Shown here in pieces: positions 25,369-33,812 of a DNA stretch of 64,000 bases. Position 1 is the stretch's first letter. Each line of letters begins with the position of its first letter. This stretch comes from an uncultured Eubacteriales bacterium (GTDB taxonomy: Bacteria; Bacillota; Clostridia; Christensenellales; CAG-138). The notes under the pieces are model-generated. The model searched no databases. It saw only the letters and a list, made by a program, of their open reading frames with translations, and was not told the DNA's origin. The translations under genes and the position numbers were made by a program. Location of the stretch: contig CADCJW010000005.1 of the NCBI GenBank assembly GCA_902801845.1, positions 1 to 64,000 of the forward strand, given 5' to 3'.

Positions 25369-26703
25369 TCAATCCTTACCATACATCACCAGGGAGGCGG
25401 CTTCCAGCACGTTTTGGACGGGGATGAGCCGAAGGCCCGGCAGCTCCGATTTGGTGCCCTTGGGGACGATCACGCCGGCGTAGCCCAGCCGCAGGCACTC
25501 CTTCAGCCGGGCGCTCATCTGCCCCACGGGCCGCACGTCGCCGGTGAGCCCCACCTCGCCGATAGCAGCGGTGTGGGGCGGCACGGGCTTATCGCAGCTG
25601 GCGGAAACCACGCAGAGGACAGCCGCCAGGTCCGCTCCCCGATCCTGGAGCCGCAAACTCCCCGCCACGGAAAGATAGGCGTCCTTGTCCGACAATCTAA
25701 GGCCCGCCCGCCGCTCCAGCACGGCCAGCAGCATATTGAACCGGGACACGTCCATGCCCACCGCCGTCCGCCGGGGGGACCCGTAGACCGTGGGGCACAG
25801 GAGGGACTGGACCTCCGCCAGCAGGGGCCGGGACCCCTCCAGCACGCAGCCCACGGCGCAGCCCGGCGCCGCCCGGCTCCCGGAAAGGAACAGCCCGCTG
25901 GGGTCCGGCACGGGGGCCATGCCCCGATCCGTCATCTCGAACACCCCCAGCTCGTTGGTGGAGCCGAACCGGTTCTTTTCGGAGCGTAGCAGCCGCAAGC
26001 CCTCTTGCCGGTCCCCTTCGAAATAGAGCACCGTGTCCACGATATGCTCCAACACCTTGGGCCCGGCCAGGGCCCCTTCCTTGGTCACGTGGCCCACCAG
26101 GAACACGGGGGTGCCCGTTTCCTTGGCGAAGCGGGTGAACTTGGCCGCGGAGCTTCTGATCTGGGTGACGCTCCCGGGAGACGAGGGGGCGTCCTCGGTG
26201 AACATGGTCTGGATGGAGTCCACGACGAGGAAGGACACCTTGCGGCTTTGGGCCTCCGACAGGATGGATTCCACGGAGTTCTCGCACAGCAGCAGCACCT
26301 CGCCGCCCAGGCCCAGCCGATCCGCCCGCAGGCGGATCTGGTGCCGGCTCTCCTCCCCGGAGGCGTAGAGCACGGGGCCCACCTTCGACAGGTGGTCGGC
26401 GCACTGCAAGAGCAGGGTAGACTTGCCGATGCCGGGGCTGCCGCCGATGAGCACGGTCATGCCCGAGGTGAGGCCGCCGCCCAGCACCCGGTCCAGCTCC
26501 CCGATGCCCGTGGAGGTCCGCGTTCCCGCCTGAGTGGAGACCTCCTTGAGGGGCACGGCCTTGCTGGGGGCGGAAGGCGCCTTCAGGCTCACCCGCTCCT
26601 CCTCCACGATGGTGTTCCAGCTACCGCACTGGGGACACTTGCCCATCCAGCGCGGGGTCTCATAGCCGCACTCCCCGCAGACGAACACGCTCTTTGCCTT
26701 CAT
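25369..26703 (-). CDS. radA: DNA repair protein RadA
   Basis: A 444-residue RecA-related helicase that helps branch migration in recombination. The N-terminal zinc finger (C9, C12, C23, C26) is followed by Walker A GGSPGIGKSTLLLQ, the RadA motif KNRFGSTNE and a Lon-like C-terminal domain (AIGEVGLTGDVRPV). The start MKAKSVFVCGEC was chosen because AGGAAGAGCC precedes it and the zinc finger begins there. It follows the upstream membrane protein gene by 14 bases. Confidence 0.95.
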   Translation of the reverse strand: MKAKSVFVCGECGYETPRWMGKCPQCGSWNTIVEEERVSLKAPSAPSKAVPLKEVSTQAGTRTSTGIGELDRVLGGGLTSGMTVLIGGSPGIGKSTLLLQCADHLSKVGPVLYASGEESRHQIRLRADRLGLGGEVLLLCENSVESILSEAQSRKVSFLVVDSIQTMFTEDAPSSPGSVTQIRSSAAKFTRFAKETGTPVFLVGHVTKEGALAGPKVLEHIVDTVLYFEGDRQEGLRLLRSEKNRFGSTNELGVFEMTDRGMAPVPDPSGLFLSGSRAAPGCAVGCVLEGSRPLLAEVQSLLCPTVYGSPRRTAVGMDVSRFNMLLAVLERRAGLRLSDKDAYLSVAGSLRLQDRGADLAAVLCVVSASCDKPVPPHTAAIGEVGLTGDVRPVGQMSARLKECLRLGYAGVIVPKGTKSELPGLRLIPVQNVLEAASLVMYGKD

Positions 26704-26717
26704 GGCTCTTCCTCCGT

Positions 26718-27923
26718 TTATCCCAAATCCTCTGAAAAATCGTTGAGATGCATATACTCGATGATGTCCTTGTCCCGCCAGGTCACGTCCATCCACACCA
26801 CCAGATCGCCGCCCCCCGTAAGGAACATGGCCTTTTCCTTGCCCCGGGTCAGGGCAAAGGTGGCCCCATCGTCCATAAAATACACGTACATCCGATCCAG
26901 CGTACCGTAGACGATGGCCCCGTCGGCCAGGGCATAGTCCTCCACCCCCCGGGCCACGGTGACCAGCTGCCCATCCTCCCCCACGTACACGAGGTCGCTG
27001 TCCTCCCCGTGGTAGCCGGTGAGGAAGGCGGTGACCCGCCCGTCGGTCTTGGGGTCGTGGACGGTGAGGCCGAACCGGTCCTCCCGGCTTTCGCCGGTGA
27101 CGAGATCCAGGGTCTTGAGGGTCCCCGGGGCGCTCACATAGACCAGCTTCCCGCCCCCCGCATCGAGGGCGGAGATGCCGGCGTCCACGCTGTCGAAAAG
27201 CTCCAGCGTCACGCTCTCCCCGGTCAACAGATCGCAGCCGAAGAGCTTATCCCGGCTGGTGCCCGTGCGCTCGATCCAGAAGACGGTGTCCTCCCAGAGG
27301 GCCAGGACGGGCAGGCCCAGGTGGACGGTCTTCAAGATGCGGTCCTCCCCCGTCCGCCGATCGTAGGTGCGGATCTGTCCCCCGCCGGAGGCGGCGGCGT
27401 CCAGATAGACGATCCACCGCTCGTTCATCCGGACGCGGCGGATGGATTTATAGCTCAGCGGAAGGGGCATATAGGAAGCGCGTTTGGTCTTGGTATCGTA
27501 GAGGATGGCCCGGACGAAGGCGGCGGTGCCGTCCTGGGTGTAGTTGCCCGCGGCAAAGAGGATGGCGTCCCCGAACACGGAGAAGTCCGCGGCGTACTGA
27601 TATTCCCCCACCAGGATCTCATGCTGAACCTGGGCCAGATCCAGCCCATAGAGGGGTCGCTCCATCCCCGGCTGGGGGGTGGGGCTGGGCCGGGGCGTGG
27701 GCACGGGGGACGGGCTGGGTGCCGGGGTGCTAAAGCCCAGGCAGCTCAGATCCGCCGGATGATCCGACGCTTCCCTGAGGACGGGCAGCCCGAAGCGCAC
27801 AAAGGCCGCCAGGCCCCCCGCCACCAGCGCCAGCATCAGGAGCACCTGGACCAGGGGCCCGAATCGGGTGCCCATGAGGGGCAGGGGCCGCCGCTTCTTC
27901 GGTTTTGCTTCCCGTTTGTCCAT
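26718..27923 (-). CDS. Membrane-anchored beta-propeller-like protein
   Basis: A 401-residue extracytoplasmic protein. A basic cytoplasmic N-terminus (KREAKPKKRR) precedes one membrane helix (about residues 23-45), then a proline-rich linker (PAPSPSPVPTPRPSPTPQP, near 65-85) and a C-terminal domain of repeated beta strands with about six WD/propeller-like blades (for example IVYLDAAASGG, VFWIERTGT, LVYVSAPGT, LVVWMDVTW). This resembles DUF5050-like propellers. It is cotranscribed with radA, an odd pairing that may be accidental. Leaderless arrangement: the -10 box is 6 bases before the ATG. Confidence 0.65.
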   Translation of the reverse strand: MDKREAKPKKRRPLPLMGTRFGPLVQVLLMLALVAGGLAAFVRFGLPVLREASDHPADLSCLGFSTPAPSPSPVPTPRPSPTPQPGMERPLYGLDLAQVQHEILVGEYQYAADFSVFGDAILFAAGNYTQDGTAAFVRAILYDTKTKRASYMPLPLSYKSIRRVRMNERWIVYLDAAASGGGQIRTYDRRTGEDRILKTVHLGLPVLALWEDTVFWIERTGTSRDKLFGCDLLTGESVTLELFDSVDAGISALDAGGGKLVYVSAPGTLKTLDLVTGESREDRFGLTVHDPKTDGRVTAFLTGYHGEDSDLVYVGEDGQLVTVARGVEDYALADGAIVYGTLDRMYVYFMDDGATFALTRGKEKAMFLTGGGDLVVWMDVTWRDKDIIEYMHLNDFSEDLG

Positions 27924-27929
27924 GGGAAC

Positions 27930-27958
27930 ATTGTACCCTTTTCTCCTCTGCAAGTCAA
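27930..27958 (-). promoter_or_regulatory. Promoter of the propeller-radA operon, leaderless
   Basis: Minus-strand TTGACT (27958-27953), 17-base spacer, TACAAT (27935-27930), exactly 6 bases before the ATG. Confidence 0.65.
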
Positions 27959-28026
27959 ACAAAAGCCGCCGATTTCAGCCTCCGCCGAATCTTTTGGAAA
28001 TTGCAGGAAAAAATGCAGATTTTAGG

Positions 28027-28055
28027 TTGCCACGGGGAAAGGAGCGTGGTATACT
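28027..28055 (+). promoter_or_regulatory. prs promoter
   Basis: TTGCCA (28027-28032), 17-base spacer, TATACT (28050-28055). Confidence 0.65.
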
Positions 28056-28098
28056 ACACGTGTTTCCATGATTTTTCATATCTTAGAGGGAGGGATCT

Positions 28099-29118
28099 AT
28101 GTTCAGCGGATCAGGCATCATCCGAATCTACGCCGGCCAGTCCGGCCGTCCCTTTGCCAAGCGCATGTGTGCCTATCTGGGCGCTCAGATAGGCGACTCT
28201 GAAACCATCATGTTCTCCGAGGGCAACCTGTTCGTGCGCGTCAACGAGTCCATTCGCGACAAGGACGTGTTCCTGGTCCAGCCCATCGCCCGCCATCCCA
28301 ACGACGAGTTTACGGAGCTGCTGTTCTGGATCGACGCCTTCAAGCGCTCCTCCGCCAACTCCGTCACCGCCATCATCCCCTACTTCTCCTACGCCAAGGG
28401 CGACAAGATGGACGAGCCCCGGGTGTCCATCCGGGCCCGGGTCTGCGCGGACTGCATCGAGGCCGCGGGCGTGGACCGGGTCATCTTCATGGACCTGCAC
28501 GCCGCCCAGATCCAGGGCTTCTTCAAGAAGCCGGTGGACCATCTGCGGGCCGAGCCCCTGCTCACCGAGTACGTGAAGCGGTCGGGCATCCTGGATGAGA
28601 ATCTGGTGGTGGTCTCCCCCGACGCCGGCTCCGCCAAGCGGGCCAGGGACTTCGCCAAGCAGCTGGGCTGCCCCGTGGCCATCGGCGACAAGACCCGGAC
28701 CGATCACTCTGAAAACGCCAAGGTCCTGGAGGTCATCGGCGAGGTGGAGGGCAAAAACTGCCTGGTGGTGGACGACTTCTCCATCTCCGGCGGCACCATG
28801 ATCGACATCGCCCGAGGCCTCAGAGAGAAGGGCGCCAACCGGATCTTCGGCGCGCTCTCCCATAACTGCATGAACGAGAAGGCCCTGAACCGGTTCGACG
28901 ACAGCCCCTATGAGTTCATCGTCACCACGGATACGGTGGAGTGCCCCGAGGCTCGCAAGCACCCCAAGATCAAGATCATCTCCGCCGCCCCCATGTTCGC
29001 CCAGGCCGTGAAGATCATCCACGACAAGGCCCCCATCTCCACCCTCTTCGACCAGCGCATCAGCAAGCGCATGATGGACATGAGCTTCGCCGAGCAGCTG
29101 ACGTTGCTGGGGGACTAA
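28099..29118 (+). CDS. prs: Ribose-phosphate pyrophosphokinase (PRPP synthase)
   Basis: A 339-residue enzyme making PRPP from ribose-5-phosphate and ATP, the co-substrate used by Xpt, PyrR and nucleotide synthesis. The PRPP loop is LVVDDFSISGGTMIDIA. The catalytic-loop region reads IIPYFSYAKGDKMDEPRVSIRARV, which differs from the PYYGYARQDRK of classical Prs and marks a clostridial variant. GAGGGAGG precedes the ATG. Monocistronic with its own terminator. Confidence 0.92.
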   Translation: MFSGSGIIRIYAGQSGRPFAKRMCAYLGAQIGDSETIMFSEGNLFVRVNESIRDKDVFLVQPIARHPNDEFTELLFWIDAFKRSSANSVTAIIPYFSYAKGDKMDEPRVSIRARVCADCIEAAGVDRVIFMDLHAAQIQGFFKKPVDHLRAEPLLTEYVKRSGILDENLVVVSPDAGSAKRARDFAKQLGCPVAIGDKTRTDHSENAKVLEVIGEVEGKNCLVVDDFSISGGTMIDIARGLREKGANRIFGALSHNCMNEKALNRFDDSPYEFIVTTDTVECPEARKHPKIKIISAAPMFAQAVKIIHDKAPISTLFDQRISKRMMDMSFAEQLTLLGD

Positions 29119-29134
29119 AAAGACGCAATATCCC

Positions 29135-29165
29135 AAAGAGGCCGCCGCAAGGCAGCCTCTTTCTT
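29135..29165. terminator. Terminator between prs and the XRE gene
   Basis: AAAGAGGC (29135-29142) pairs with GCCTCTTT (29155-29162), with additional inner GC pairing. U residues follow on the plus strand and A residues precede, so it can serve both convergent genes. Confidence 0.8.
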
Positions 29166-29176
29166 ATACCATTCTT

Positions 29177-29977
29177 TTATTGATAAATCTCCATGAGCGT
29201 GCCGCCGTTCCAGCCCTGCTCCATAAGCTCGGCCATGGTCCGATAGATGGAATATCCTTTGTAGAAGGTGAGCATCTCCCGGGCCTGTCGATCGATCTCG
29301 GCCTTCGCTTCATCGGTTTTGGCCTCCTCCTTGCGCATGGCCAGCATGCAGATGAGCTTGTCGATGCAAAGGTCCTCCGCCTTCTTTACGTTTTCGAGGC
29401 GCTCCTGTCCGGTCTTAATGGCCGCCGCGATCTCATAGAAAAAGAAATGCAGGGCCGGGATCTTCGTGAGATAATACTCCGCCATGGCCTGTTCGCCCAT
29501 GCTGTGGTACGTCTCCGCCAGGATCCGCAGCACGTCGATCTTCAGCTCATCGTCCCTGGTGCAGGTCAGGACCCGCTCGCCGATCTCCACGATCTCTGCG
29601 CAACGAGCTCCATCCTGGTTCTGCTCCTGCAAAAACTCCAGCAGACAGGTCAGCAGCAGGTCGTTGTTGGGATACTTCTCCAGCGCCTTGCGCAGGAACG
29701 CTTCCCCCTTCTCGGGGTCTCCCCCGGTCTGCTTGCCGCATTCGGCCACCAGGGCCGTCACCGCCGCGTCCACCTGGCTTTGATCGAAATCCAACAGATG
29801 ATCCAGGGAGGTCCCGAAAAAGATGGCCAGCTTTGGCAGCATGTCGATATCCGGGCTGGACGCCCCCGTCTCCCACTTGCTCACCGCCTGGGCGGAGATA
29901 TGCAGATACTCCGCCAGCTCCTCCTGGGTCACCCGCTTTTCCTTCCTCAGCAGCTTGATCTTCGCTCCAATGTGCAT
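29177..29977 (-). CDS. XRE-family regulator with helical C-terminal domain
   Basis: A 266-residue protein. Residues 1-65 form an HTH (KLLRKEKRVTQEELAEYLHISAQAVSKWETGASSPDIDMLPKLA). Residues about 80-260 are alpha-helical with repeat-like pairs that resemble tetratricopeptide folding (EAFLRKALEKYPNNDLLLTCLLEFL), probably a ligand- or peptide-binding sensor. The start MHIGAKIKLL follows AAGGAGA. The promoter has a 10-bp palindrome downstream, a possible autoregulatory site. Confidence 0.85.
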   Translation of the reverse strand: MHIGAKIKLLRKEKRVTQEELAEYLHISAQAVSKWETGASSPDIDMLPKLAIFFGTSLDHLLDFDQSQVDAAVTALVAECGKQTGGDPEKGEAFLRKALEKYPNNDLLLTCLLEFLQEQNQDGARCAEIVEIGERVLTCTRDDELKIDVLRILAETYHSMGEQAMAEYYLTKIPALHFFFYEIAAAIKTGQERLENVKKAEDLCIDKLICMLAMRKEEAKTDEAKAEIDRQAREMLTFYKGYSIYRTMAELMEQGWNGGTLMEIYQ

Positions 29978-30004
29978 TGTCTTTCTCCTTATTCCATGCT
30001 CTTT

Positions 30005-30014
30005 GAACCGGTTC
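30005..30014. promoter_or_regulatory. Perfect palindrome in the XRE gene leader
   Basis: GAACCGGTTC is self-complementary and sits between the -10 box and the gene, where a bound dimer would block elongation. It is a candidate operator for the XRE protein. Confidence 0.4.
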
Positions 30015-30020
30015 GATAGG

Positions 30021-30049
30021 AGTATACCTGAACCAAGCGGCAAAAGCAA
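30021..30049 (-). promoter_or_regulatory. Promoter of the XRE gene
   Basis: Minus-strand TTGCTT (30049-30044), 17-base spacer, TATACT (30026-30021). Confidence 0.6.
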
Positions 30050-30164
30050 TACGCAACCATTTGGAAATAAATCAACCGTTGGTTGTGTAACGGTCAAAGG
30101 GCCGCCTCGTGCATAGAGTAATGTTTATGCAAAGAAATGAATGAAATTACATTGGGGTTTTTGG

Positions 30165-30193
30165 TTGAAATCCTGAAAAAAAATTGATATGAT
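30165..30193 (+). promoter_or_regulatory. Amidase promoter, leaderless
   Basis: TTGAAA (30165-30170), 17-base spacer with an A-tract, TATGAT (30188-30193). The ATG begins exactly 6 bases after the -10 box, so transcription should start at the A of the start codon. Confidence 0.7.
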
Positions 30194-30199
30194 TTATGT

Positions 30200-31129
30200 A
30201 TGAAAAAGCTTTTGCTCATCTGTATACTGCTTGCCCTCGTTCTGCCGGGCTGCGCCCGGGAGGCGGCCGCACCGGCTGCGGAGGCTGCGCCCACGGCGGT
30301 GGCGGTGGCCATGGCGCCCGTCACGGCGGCGCCCACGGTCCTGCCGGAGCAGCAGATCAGCATCGACGTATCCGTGGAAGAAACGGCCGTACCCACGCCG
30401 GTGCCCACGCCCGAGCCCACCTCTACGCCGGCGCCTACCCCCACTCCCTCCCCCACGCCAGAACCCGGTCCCCTGGAGGGGATCGTCATCGGCGTCGATC
30501 CGGGGCACCAGCGGGTGTATGATCCAGCGCCGGAGCCCGTGGCCCCCAATTCCCGGGAAACCAAGCAGAAGGTGGCCGGCGGCTGCCGGGGCGTGAAGAG
30601 CGGCGTGTATGAATATGAGGTGAATCAGAACGTGGCCCTGCTCCTCAGGGACCTGTTGGAGAAGGCCGGGGCCACGGTGGTCCTGACCCACGACAATCTG
30701 GACGTGAACATCTCCAACATCGAGCGGGCCAAGATGTTCAACGAAGCCAACGTGGACTTGGGCATCCGTCTCCACTGCAACAACGGCGGCAGCGGGAAGA
30801 AATACACCGGCGCCTTCATGCTGGTGCCCACGGAGAACCGGACCCGGTTCTACGAGCAGAACGTCCAGGCGGCCACCATCATCCTGGCGGCTTACTGCGA
30901 AGCGACGGGCCTCCCCACCCGGTACAAGGACGGCATCACCTACCGGAGCGATCAGACTGGCTTCAACTGGTGCGAGCGGCCCATCATCAACATCGAGATG
31001 GGGCATCTAAGCAACCCGGCGGAGGACGCGCTCCTCAGCGACCCCGCCTTTCAGGAGAAGATGGCCCAGGGCCTGTTCAACGGCATCCTGCAGTACTTCC
31101 GCCCCGATCTATTTGGGGCCAACGAATAA
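30200..31129 (+). CDS. N-acetylmuramoyl-L-alanine amidase lipoprotein
   Basis: A 309-residue Amidase_3 enzyme that cuts the amide bond between the glycan and the stem peptide of peptidoglycan. It has a lipoprotein signal (LPGC, lipidated C18), then an Ala-rich and Pro-Thr-rich linker (about residues 20-92), then the zinc amidase domain with DPGHQ, RLHCNN and IEMGHLSNP bearing metal ligands and the catalytic glutamate. It would act at the outer face of the membrane in cell-wall turnover or division. No Shine-Dalgarno site; the transcript appears leaderless. Confidence 0.9.
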   Translation: MKKLLLICILLALVLPGCAREAAAPAAEAAPTAVAVAMAPVTAAPTVLPEQQISIDVSVEETAVPTPVPTPEPTSTPAPTPTPSPTPEPGPLEGIVIGVDPGHQRVYDPAPEPVAPNSRETKQKVAGGCRGVKSGVYEYEVNQNVALLLRDLLEKAGATVVLTHDNLDVNISNIERAKMFNEANVDLGIRLHCNNGGSGKKYTGAFMLVPTENRTRFYEQNVQAATIILAAYCEATGLPTRYKDGITYRSDQTGFNWCERPIINIEMGHLSNPAEDALLSDPAFQEKMAQGLFNGILQYFRPDLFGANE

Positions 31130-31161
31130 AGAATACTTTGAAAAAGGAGCTGCTATCCACC

Positions 31162-32382
31162 ATGGAATCCCCCATCAGCGTACGTTCCGAGGTCGGAAAA
31201 CTCAAGACCGTCCTGCTCCACCGCCCCGGCGTGGAGCTGGAGAACCTGATGCCCGACTATCTGTCCCATCAGCTCTTCGACGACATCCCCTACCTCATCT
31301 ACGCCCAGCAGGAACACGACACCTTCGCCTGCATCCTGCGGCAGTGCGGGGTGAACGTGGTGTATCTGAAGGATCTGCTGTGCGAAGCGGTGAATCGGGC
31401 CGGTGTCCGGGAGGAGCTGGTGAACGACTACGTGCGGGAGGCCCATCTCTATGGCTCCTACATGCAGGAGGCGGTGAAGGAATATCTGTTGGCCCTGCCC
31501 ACGGACAAGCTGTTCGACGCCATGGCCGGCGGCGTGCGCAAGAGCCAGATCCCCAAGCTCACCAAGTACCATCTGGTGGACTACGCCCAGGAGGACTTCC
31601 CCTTCTACGCCGAGTCCATGCCCAACCTGTACTTCACCCGGGACCCCTTCGCCTGCCTGGGCAACGGGGTCATCATCTCCCACATGGCCAACGAGATCCG
31701 GCAGCGGGAGACCCTGTTCGCGGATTACATCTTCCGGTATCATCCCATCTATAAGAACGTGCCCCACTGGTACGAGCGGAACAAGGCCTGGTCCATCGAG
31801 GGCGGCGACACCCTGGTGCTGAACGAAAGGACCATGGCCATCGGCATGAGCGAGCGCACCAGCCCCCAGGCCATCGAGGACATGGCGGAGAAGGTCCTGG
31901 GCGCCGACATGGGCGTGGAGCAGATCCTGGTCATCGACCTGCCCAAGTTCCGCACCTTCATGCACCTTGACACGGTCATGACCATGGTGGACGTGGACAA
32001 GTTCGTGGTGCATCCCAACATCCAGCGGTCCATGCGTTCCTTCCTGCTGACCAGGGGCGACGGGAAGCGGAAGCTGAACATCGAGGAGACCGACCTGCCC
32101 ATCGACGAGGCGCTGCAAAAGGTCATGGACCTGGACAAGATCACCCTGATCCGCTGCGGCGGCGCCAGCACCATCGACGCGGCCCGGGAGCAGTGGAACG
32201 ACGGCGCCAATACCTTGGCGGTGGCTCCCGGCGAGGTGATCACCTACATCCGCAACCACGTGACCAACAGCATCCTCCGGGACCACGGCATCACCGTCCA
32301 CGAGATCCCCTCCTCCGAGCTCTCCCGGGGCCGGGGCGGCCCCCGCTGCATGAGCATGCCCTTTGTGCGGGATGGGATCTAA
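31162..32382 (+). CDS. arcA: Arginine deiminase
   Basis: A 406-residue enzyme hydrolysing arginine to citrulline and ammonia, the first step of the ATP-yielding deiminase pathway. Catalytic elements are the EGGDTLVLN segment, FMHLDTVMT with the histidine, and the active cysteine C396 in GGPRCMSMP. The N-terminus SEVGKLKTVLLHRPG is typical. AAGGAG lies 12 bases before the ATG, 32 bases after the amidase gene. No arcB, arcC or arginine/ornithine antiporter is nearby, so the rest of the pathway must lie elsewhere. Confidence 0.95.
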   Translation: MESPISVRSEVGKLKTVLLHRPGVELENLMPDYLSHQLFDDIPYLIYAQQEHDTFACILRQCGVNVVYLKDLLCEAVNRAGVREELVNDYVREAHLYGSYMQEAVKEYLLALPTDKLFDAMAGGVRKSQIPKLTKYHLVDYAQEDFPFYAESMPNLYFTRDPFACLGNGVIISHMANEIRQRETLFADYIFRYHPIYKNVPHWYERNKAWSIEGGDTLVLNERTMAIGMSERTSPQAIEDMAEKVLGADMGVEQILVIDLPKFRTFMHLDTVMTMVDVDKFVVHPNIQRSMRSFLLTRGDGKRKLNIEETDLPIDEALQKVMDLDKITLIRCGGASTIDAAREQWNDGANTLAVAPGEVITYIRNHVTNSILRDHGITVHEIPSSELSRGRGGPRCMSMPFVRDGI

Positions 32383-32413
32383 GAACGACATCCATATCGA
32401 TCCAAAACAAGAT

Positions 32414-32450
32414 GCGACCCGGAGCCCCTGCTAAACAGGCTCCGGGTCGC
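32414..32450. terminator. GC-rich hairpin between arcA and the NRAMP-like gene
   Basis: A perfect 13-bp stem (GCGACCCGGAGCC / GGCTCCGGGTCGC) with an 11-base loop, placed between convergent genes. It lacks a U tract on either side but is strong enough to mark the 3' ends. Confidence 0.65.
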
Positions 32451-32473
32451 GCCGTCAGGATGGGATGATCCTG

Positions 32474-33736
32474 TTATCCGTTGATCAGCTTCATGAAGGA
32501 CTCGGTGAAGCCGGTCATGTTCTTGAAAGCGATGAGCAGCGTCAACGCCAGCACGATCACGCCCAGGATGTTGATCACGATGCCGTTGTTGTGACCGTCC
32601 ATATACTTCTTGTCGTTGCAGACGATCATCAGCAGGATGGCGGTGATGGGCAGCAGGAAGGCGTTGGCCGCCTGAGCGAAGAGGATGATCTCCGTGGGGG
32701 AGGCGCCGATGGTGCACACAGCCACCAGACCGAAGACGATGACGATGCCCCAAATGGCCATGAACCGCTTCTTCTTCATGTCCTCGCCCCAGCCCAGGAT
32801 GCCGGAGCTGGCGAAGGCCGCGGCCAGAGGCGCCGTGATAGCGGAGCTCATGCCGGCCGCGAAGAGGCCGATGCCGAAGGCCACCGTGGCCCAGTTGCCC
32901 AAAATGGGTCGGAGCTGCTCTGCCATGGCTTTGCCGCTGGCGATGGCCGCCGTGCCGGAACCGTCGTAGCAGACGGCCGCGGTGATGACGATGCACATGG
33001 AGATGATGCCGCCCAAACCGATGGACAGGATGGAGTCGGTGAGGGAGGTGCTGAGGGCTTCGTCCTTGTCCCCCTCATGGCCCCACTTCTTGGCGGAGGA
33101 GGAGGCGTGCAGGTAGATGTTGTAGGGCACGACGGTGGTGCCGATGAGGCCGGTCACATAGAACCAGGCCCGGTTCATCTGGGGCACCCGGGGCACGAAG
33201 AGGCCCTTGAGCACTTCGCCCCAGTTGGGCTGCACGGCGATGGCGGTGATGAGGAACAGGACGCCCATGAGCACCACCAGAGCGGTGAGCACCTTTTCCA
33301 CGATGTCATATTTGCCGGAGAGCAGAAGGCCTGCCGCCACGGCGAACACGAAGATGGCTACCGGGATCTTGCCGAGGCTGGGCCAGATGGCCTGCAGGCC
33401 CAGGATGCCGCCGGAGATGTTGCCGGTCTCATAGGCTACGTTGCCGATGAACACGGCGCCGATGACCAGGATCGCCAGCAGGATGCGGACGCCCTTGCCG
33501 GTGTACTTTTCACGCAGGGCCTCGCCCAGGCCCACCTTCTTCACGATGCCCAGCTTGGATGCCATGCTCTGGAGCACGATGACGGAGATCGTGGAGAACA
33601 GCAGCGCCCACAGCAGGGTGTAGCCGTAGCTGGCGCCAGAAACGGTGCAGGTAGTGACGGTGCCCGGGCCGATAAAGGCCGCCGCGACGACGGCGCCGGG
33701 GCCCACTTGCTTGAGCCTTTTCCAGAAATTACTCAT
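32474..33736 (-). CDS. NRAMP-family transporter without the metal motif (YcsG-like)
   Basis: A 420-residue protein with about 11 membrane helices of the LeuT-fold NRAMP family. The metal-binding DPGN of helix 1 is replaced by G23-P-G-T26, and the helix-6 MPHN motif by V203-P-Y-N206 before LHASSS. Both changes remove side chains that hold Mn or Fe in true NRAMP proteins. It is the last gene of the 5-oxoprolinase operon, as ycsG is linked to it in B. subtilis, so an organic substrate such as 5-oxoproline is a more likely cargo. Good Shine-Dalgarno AAGGAGGG. Confidence 0.85.
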   Translation of the reverse strand: MSNFWKRLKQVGPGAVVAAAFIGPGTVTTCTVSGASYGYTLLWALLFSTISVIVLQSMASKLGIVKKVGLGEALREKYTGKGVRILLAILVIGAVFIGNVAYETGNISGGILGLQAIWPSLGKIPVAIFVFAVAAGLLLSGKYDIVEKVLTALVVLMGVLFLITAIAVQPNWGEVLKGLFVPRVPQMNRAWFYVTGLIGTTVVPYNIYLHASSSAKKWGHEGDKDEALSTSLTDSILSIGLGGIISMCIVITAAVCYDGSGTAAIASGKAMAEQLRPILGNWATVAFGIGLFAAGMSSAITAPLAAAFASSGILGWGEDMKKKRFMAIWGIVIVFGLVAVCTIGASPTEIILFAQAANAFLLPITAILLMIVCNDKKYMDGHNNGIVINILGVIVLALTLLIAFKNMTGFTESFMKLING

Positions 33737-33812
33737 AGTTCCCTCCTTGTTTTATCTTGTTCCATATGTAGACAGGCAGATTAGCAGTTTCTGTCTGATC
33801 TATCCAGTTGCG

